From Gammaproteobacteria bacterium (GTDB lineage: Bacteria > Pseudomonadota > Gammaproteobacteria > Pseudomonadales > Azotimanducaceae), in contig JAPPDJ010000039.1 of NCBI GenBank assembly GCA_028824555.1, positions 1 to 64,000 on the forward strand: a stretch of DNA of 64,000 bases, read 5' to 3'. Both the position numbers and the translations under genes were made by a program. The notes under the pieces were generated by a model that ran no database searches, was not told the DNA's origin, and was given only the letters and a program-made list of their open reading frames with translations. This document shows positions 60,874-64,000 of this stretch, piece after piece (the stretch's first letter is position 1; each line of letters starts with the position of its first letter).

Positions 60874-62538
60874 GTGAGCGGAAACGGGGGTGTATCGACG
60901 GCTCTGCCGAGGGAACGGCAGGGGACGTTGTTGACGCCGCTCGAGGCGCCGCCGCCGCATTACTACGCCAGCAACCTGCTCAAGGTGGTGACGCACGTTC
61001 ACGAGCTCTACAGCGATCTTCTGACCGGGGAAGAAAGAGCGTGGGGTGAGCGTCTGGCGGCAGCATCTGAAGCCGCGCAACGGCTGTTTGCCCGCATCGT
61101 CACGCGCAAGGGGCCGCTGGTTCGCGTCGATGCGCTCGACTACCCGGAGGTGCCTCGGCGGGATGCGGCACTCGACGAACTTGCCGAGGCATGCCTGATC
61201 GAGCGTTGCCCAGCGGCGCCGGCCGCGGATGTGGTTCGGCTGCTGCGTCTCAGCGAACTGTGCATCGCGTTTGCAGACCTACCGCGGGGCAACAAGGCGC
61301 TGCAGATGGAGTGTGCGCTCGACCGCCATGCCGAGGAGGAGGTTCTGGAGCGAGTGGCCTCGCACGCGCCGTGGCTGGGCCTCGCAACCCCGGAAGTGCT
61401 TGGCCTCTACCAACTGCTGTTTTTCGGCAATCCACACCAAGACCTGACAACATTCGTGCTGCGCGACTTGGGCGTGCATCGCTACGCCGAGGTGTCCATC
61501 AACCGCGCCAATCGGCAGTTTCCGGACCGGGAGGCATTGCAGCGCACCCTGGCCTTGCAGGAATTCAGCGCGCTCGTGCATGAGTTGGGCCCGCGCCCGG
61601 ACCCGGAACTGGCGCGCCCCGTCCTGGAGGCGCTTTGGCTGCCGAACGACGACCGCGCCTTGGAACGTCGGCGCAGCCGCATCCTGAATCACCTTGGCCG
61701 GGGACTAGAGCGTGCCGGCGACTTCGACCTTGCCCTCGCGTGCTACACCCGCTCGTCGCTGCCGCCGGGGCGCGAACGTCGCACGCGCATCTTGAAGCGG
61801 CTCAGCGACGAGCGCGCCGTGGCCGGCATGAAGCGGGCGATCCTCGACGCGCCAAGGTCCGCTCTGGAACGCGATTTCGCCCGCCGATTCGGTTGCTTTT
61901 CGCCGCGGCCGGCACCGTATTTCGACATGGAGCTTCCGCCGGACTTCGCGCCGATGAGCGGGTCCGTTGAACAGACTGCGCTCGCGATGCTCACGGCGGA
62001 AGGCGGCGTCGGCTGGCACACGGAGAACCACCTGCCGATGGCGATGTTTGCGCTGGCCTATTGGGAGTGGATCTTCGCGCCGGTGCCGGGTGCCTTCACC
62101 AATCCGTTTCAGACCGGGCCTCGCGACCTTTTCTGGCCGGATTTCTTCGCCGCCAGACGGGAATCATGCGAGGACCCGCTGGCGTCACCCCTCAAGCCGA
62201 GGCTCGTGCGGGTGGAGCGGCAGGCACGCGGGATCGCCAATCGCCTGTTCGGTTGGCGCCGGTTCCCCACCGAGGCCGCGGCGGCGGTGTTCGAGGCCAT
62301 GCCGGAAGACGACATTCGAGCCTTGTTGCGCATCGTCACCGACGACCTCGATCAGGCGCGCTCCGGCTTCCCAGACCTGACGCTCGTCCACGCGGACGGC
62401 AGCTATGAGTTCGTCGAGGTGAAGGGCCCGGGAGATCGGCTGCAAGTGAACCAGCACCTTTGGATCGGCGCACTGGAGCGGGAGGGGCTGCCCGTGCGGG
62501 TGTTGCGGCTCAGCCACCCCGGTGCGACGAACCAGTGA
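60874..62538 (+). CDS. VRR-NUC domain nuclease, bacterial FAN1 homologue
   Basis: A 554-residue structure-specific nuclease of the FAN1 family (interstrand-crosslink and flap repair). The N-terminal part (YYASNLLKVVTHVHELY, RIVTRKGPLVRVDALDYPEV) matches the SAP-like region, then a tetratricopeptide-like middle (GRGLERAGDFDLALACY) and the C-terminal VRR-NUC core with D501 (FPDLTLV), E515 and K517 (FVEVKGPGDRL). The GTG is preferred over an ATG 27 nt upstream because it follows the -10 box. The stop overlaps the helicase start (GTGA), so both are made as a repair pair. Confidence 0.9.
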   Translation: MSGNGGVSTALPRERQGTLLTPLEAPPPHYYASNLLKVVTHVHELYSDLLTGEERAWGERLAAASEAAQRLFARIVTRKGPLVRVDALDYPEVPRRDAALDELAEACLIERCPAAPAADVVRLLRLSELCIAFADLPRGNKALQMECALDRHAEEEVLERVASHAPWLGLATPEVLGLYQLLFFGNPHQDLTTFVLRDLGVHRYAEVSINRANRQFPDREALQRTLALQEFSALVHELGPRPDPELARPVLEALWLPNDDRALERRRSRILNHLGRGLERAGDFDLALACYTRSSLPPGRERRTRILKRLSDERAVAGMKRAILDAPRSALERDFARRFGCFSPRPAPYFDMELPPDFAPMSGSVEQTALAMLTAEGGVGWHTENHLPMAMFALAYWEWIFAPVPGAFTNPFQTGPRDLFWPDFFAARRESCEDPLASPLKPRLVRVERQARGIANRLFGWRRFPTEAAAAVFEAMPEDDIRALLRIVTDDLDQARSGFPDLTLVHADGSYEFVEVKGPGDRLQVNQHLWIGALEREGLPVRVLRLSHPGATNQ

Positions 62539-64000
62539 ACGCCACCGCCCGGCCAGCGGACTCCCTCGCAGGGCCCCTAAACCGGGCCATCGGCGTGCGC
62601 GATCTTGCCGCTTTCGTGCACCGGCGCGGCGACATCCACCACCGCTACGAGAAGGCGACGCTGGCGGAGGAGGGGATCGCGCGCCAGAAGGAGTGGCAGA
62701 AGCATCGAGGCGACGGCTATCGACGCGAGTTCTTTGTCTCCGGCGAGTGGCATGGCATCGAGGTCGCCGGGCGTGTGGATGGCTGGGACGCCGCTGCCGG
62801 GGTGGTGGAGGAGATCAAGACCACCCGCGTCGATGCGCGCGCGCTGCACGAGCACCTGGGACACCTGAATCTGGCGCAGCTGAAGCTCTATGGCGGGATG
62901 CTGGCACTTGCCGGAGAAGCGCCGAAGCTGCTGCGGCTGATTTACCTGCATCCGGACGAACCCGGGGAACTGGTGCTCGAGGAACCGGCAGACGCGGACG
63001 AACTGACGGCATTCGTGGAGCGCACCTCTGCTGCCTATGCGGATTGGCTTGCCCGCGTGGCGGCGCGAGTCGCCAAGCGGGATGCGTCGCTGAAGGCCCT
63101 GCGGTTCCCCTATGGCGAGTTCCGCAGCCACCAACATGGGCTTGCGCGGCGCATCTATCGCGCCTGGCGGGACGAAGAGCACTTGCTCGTGGATGCTCCC
63201 ACGGGGTCTGGCAAGACCATGGCGGCGGCGTTTCCGGCCTTCAAGGCGTTGGGGGAAGGAAAGGTGGATCGACTAGTCGTGCTCACTTCCCGCACCACCG
63301 GACAGGGCGCCTTCGAGCGCGCGTTTGACGACTTGGCAGACGCCGGCGCCCGTGTCTCGGCCGTCACGGTGACCGCCAAGGCGCGCATATGCTTCAACCC
63401 AGAGTTGCCCTGCGATCCCGATCTTTGCCAGTTCGCGCGCGGCTACTTCGACCGGATGCCGGCCGCGCGGGACGATTTGCTGGCTCGGGGCGCTGTCGAT
63501 CGGGCGGCGGTGGAAGAGGTGGCGCAGGCGCATCGGGTGTGTCCGTTCGAGCTCTCGGTGGACGCTGCGGCTTGGTCGGATGCGATCGTTGGCGACTGCA
63601 ACTACGTCTTCGATCCAGTGGTGCGACTGGCGCGGCTGCAAACGCCGACCTTCCCGCGCGCGGCGATGCTGGTGGACGAGGCACATCGCTTGGGAGAGCG
63701 GGTGCGCGACATGCTCGGTGCAACGCTCTCGCGGGGGGCGGTGAAGGACGCGCTCAAGGAGTGTTCTCGCTCGCTGGACCAAGCCGGCGCGGCCGCTGCA
63801 CTGCCGGGCCTGCGCTCGGTGGATCGGGCGCTTGCCTCGCTCGCACGCGAAGTCTTTGGAGCCGCGCAGGGGCGCGTTGAGGGGGAGCGGGAAATCGAGC
63901 CGCCCGCCGCGTTGCTTCGCGCCATCGACCGCCTGCTGCACGATGGCTCGCGGGGGGTGGAACTGCCACACGGCGGGGCGGCGCAGGACGCATGGTTCGA
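62535..64000 (+). CDS. XPD/DinG-type DNA helicase with N-terminal PD-(D/E)xK nuclease domain (partial)
   Basis: The first 488 codons of a larger protein; no stop is met before the right edge. The N-terminal ~200 residues show a PD-(D/E)xK nuclease: D82 in AGRVDG, E93 and K95 in VEEIKTTR. The helicase has Walker A DAPTGSGKT with K227, cysteines C286, C293, C298 and C336 placed like the XPD [4Fe-4S] cluster, and DEAH at 381-384. The remaining motifs lie outside the window. The GTG start overlaps the FAN1 stop. The pair probably repairs crosslinks or flaps. Similar FAN1-helicase neighbours are known in some gammaproteobacteria. Confidence 0.88.
   Translation, partial: MNATARPADSLAGPLNRAIGVRDLAAFVHRRGDIHHRYEKATLAEEGIARQKEWQKHRGDGYRREFFVSGEWHGIEVAGRVDGWDAAAGVVEEIKTTRVDARALHEHLGHLNLAQLKLYGGMLALAGEAPKLLRLIYLHPDEPGELVLEEPADADELTAFVERTSAAYADWLARVAARVAKRDASLKALRFPYGEFRSHQHGLARRIYRAWRDEEHLLVDAPTGSGKTMAAAFPAFKALGEGKVDRLVVLTSRTTGQGAFERAFDDLADAGARVSAVTVTAKARICFNPELPCDPDLCQFARGYFDRMPAARDDLLARGAVDRAAVEEVAQAHRVCPFELSVDAAAWSDAIVGDCNYVFDPVVRLARLQTPTFPRAAMLVDEAHRLGERVRDMLGATLSRGAVKDALKECSRSLDQAGAAAALPGLRSVDRALASLAREVFGAAQGRVEGEREIEPPAALLRAIDRLLHDGSRGVELPHGGAAQDAWF

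Overview
This is a gene-dense, high-GC window (mostly above 60 % G+C by eye) from what looks like a free-living or host-associated marine-type proteobacterium, probably gammaproteobacterial. That placement is inference. It rests on the long two-domain QueF, the FAN1/VRR-NUC nuclease beside a nuclease-helicase, the secreted delta-class carbonic anhydrase, and the many phytanoyl-CoA dioxygenase (PhyH), mandelate-racemase-type, PQQ-dehydrogenase and MFS genes typical of heterotrophic sponge- or seawater-associated bacteria. No rRNA gene or named marker is present to settle it.

Layout. (1) 1-8564: a defence island. A type I restriction-modification operon (hsdM tail, hsdS, hsdR) carries a two-gene ATPase plus HNH-nuclease cassette of the Septu (PtuAB) type between hsdS and hsdR. 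The HsdR protein ends in a LexA/UmuD-like S24 peptidase domain. All four junctions from hsdS to hsdR are stop/start overlaps. The island ends in a terminator, a decayed methyltransferase reading frame and a DUF2321 zinc-ribbon gene. (2) 8565-15101: tRNA-Glu, an MFS gene that begins immediately after the tRNA, tRNA-Gly, queF, an enolase-superfamily dehydratase divergent from an ACT-containing phenylalanine 4-monooxygenase (with a perfect 20-bp palindrome between them), and a FAD amine oxidase. (3) 15152-28448: central and catabolic metabolism: a Baeyer-Villiger-type monooxygenase, a three-gene 2-oxoacid oxidoreductase operon (GltD-like flavoprotein, gamma-alpha subunit, beta subunit), PhyH, SDR, thiolase, alpha/beta hydrolase, VOC protein and amidase. 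(4) 28652-42844: two DUF4143-type ATPases, each with a strong operator-like dyad upstream, flank a 3-hydroxyacyl-CoA dehydrogenase, nitroreductase, secreted subtilisin-like protease with a P-domain, phosphotriesterase-like hydrolase, three PhyH genes, an epimerase and an atypical SDR. (5) 43003-52248: a PQQ dehydrogenase coupled to an MFS carrier, a methyltransferase / 2-hydroxyacid dehydrogenase / acyl-CoA ligase operon, and a divergent PpiC-HupE/UreJ pair. (6) 52376-64000: a DUF3604 protein, HpcH/HpaI aldolase, a large unrecognised His-rich protein, enoyl-CoA hydratase, delta-class carbonic anhydrase, a second enolase-superfamily dehydratase, and a DNA-repair pair (FAN1 nuclease, XPD/DinG-type helicase) running off the right edge.

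Between genes the window is studded with mosaic palindromic repeats. Class A (arms with core GGAAGGCATTCTGCCTTCC) and class B (GGAGGGAGGGCGTCCCGCCC) form 26-29-bp inverted arms around short spacers. Class C hairpins contain GCAGTTCGC, and class D contain GGGCGACC/GGTCGCCC. One class A element at 16.8-17.2 kb has a near-homologous inverted copy at 59.4-59.7 kb and appears interrupted by a class C element flanked by an 8-bp duplication, which suggests these repeats are or were mobile.

The strongest candidate for an undescribed system is the hybrid hsdMS-ptuAB-hsdR(S24) operon: three normally separate modules (type I restriction, a Septu-type ATPase/HNH toxin pair, and a LexA-like autoprotease domain) in one translationally coupled unit.
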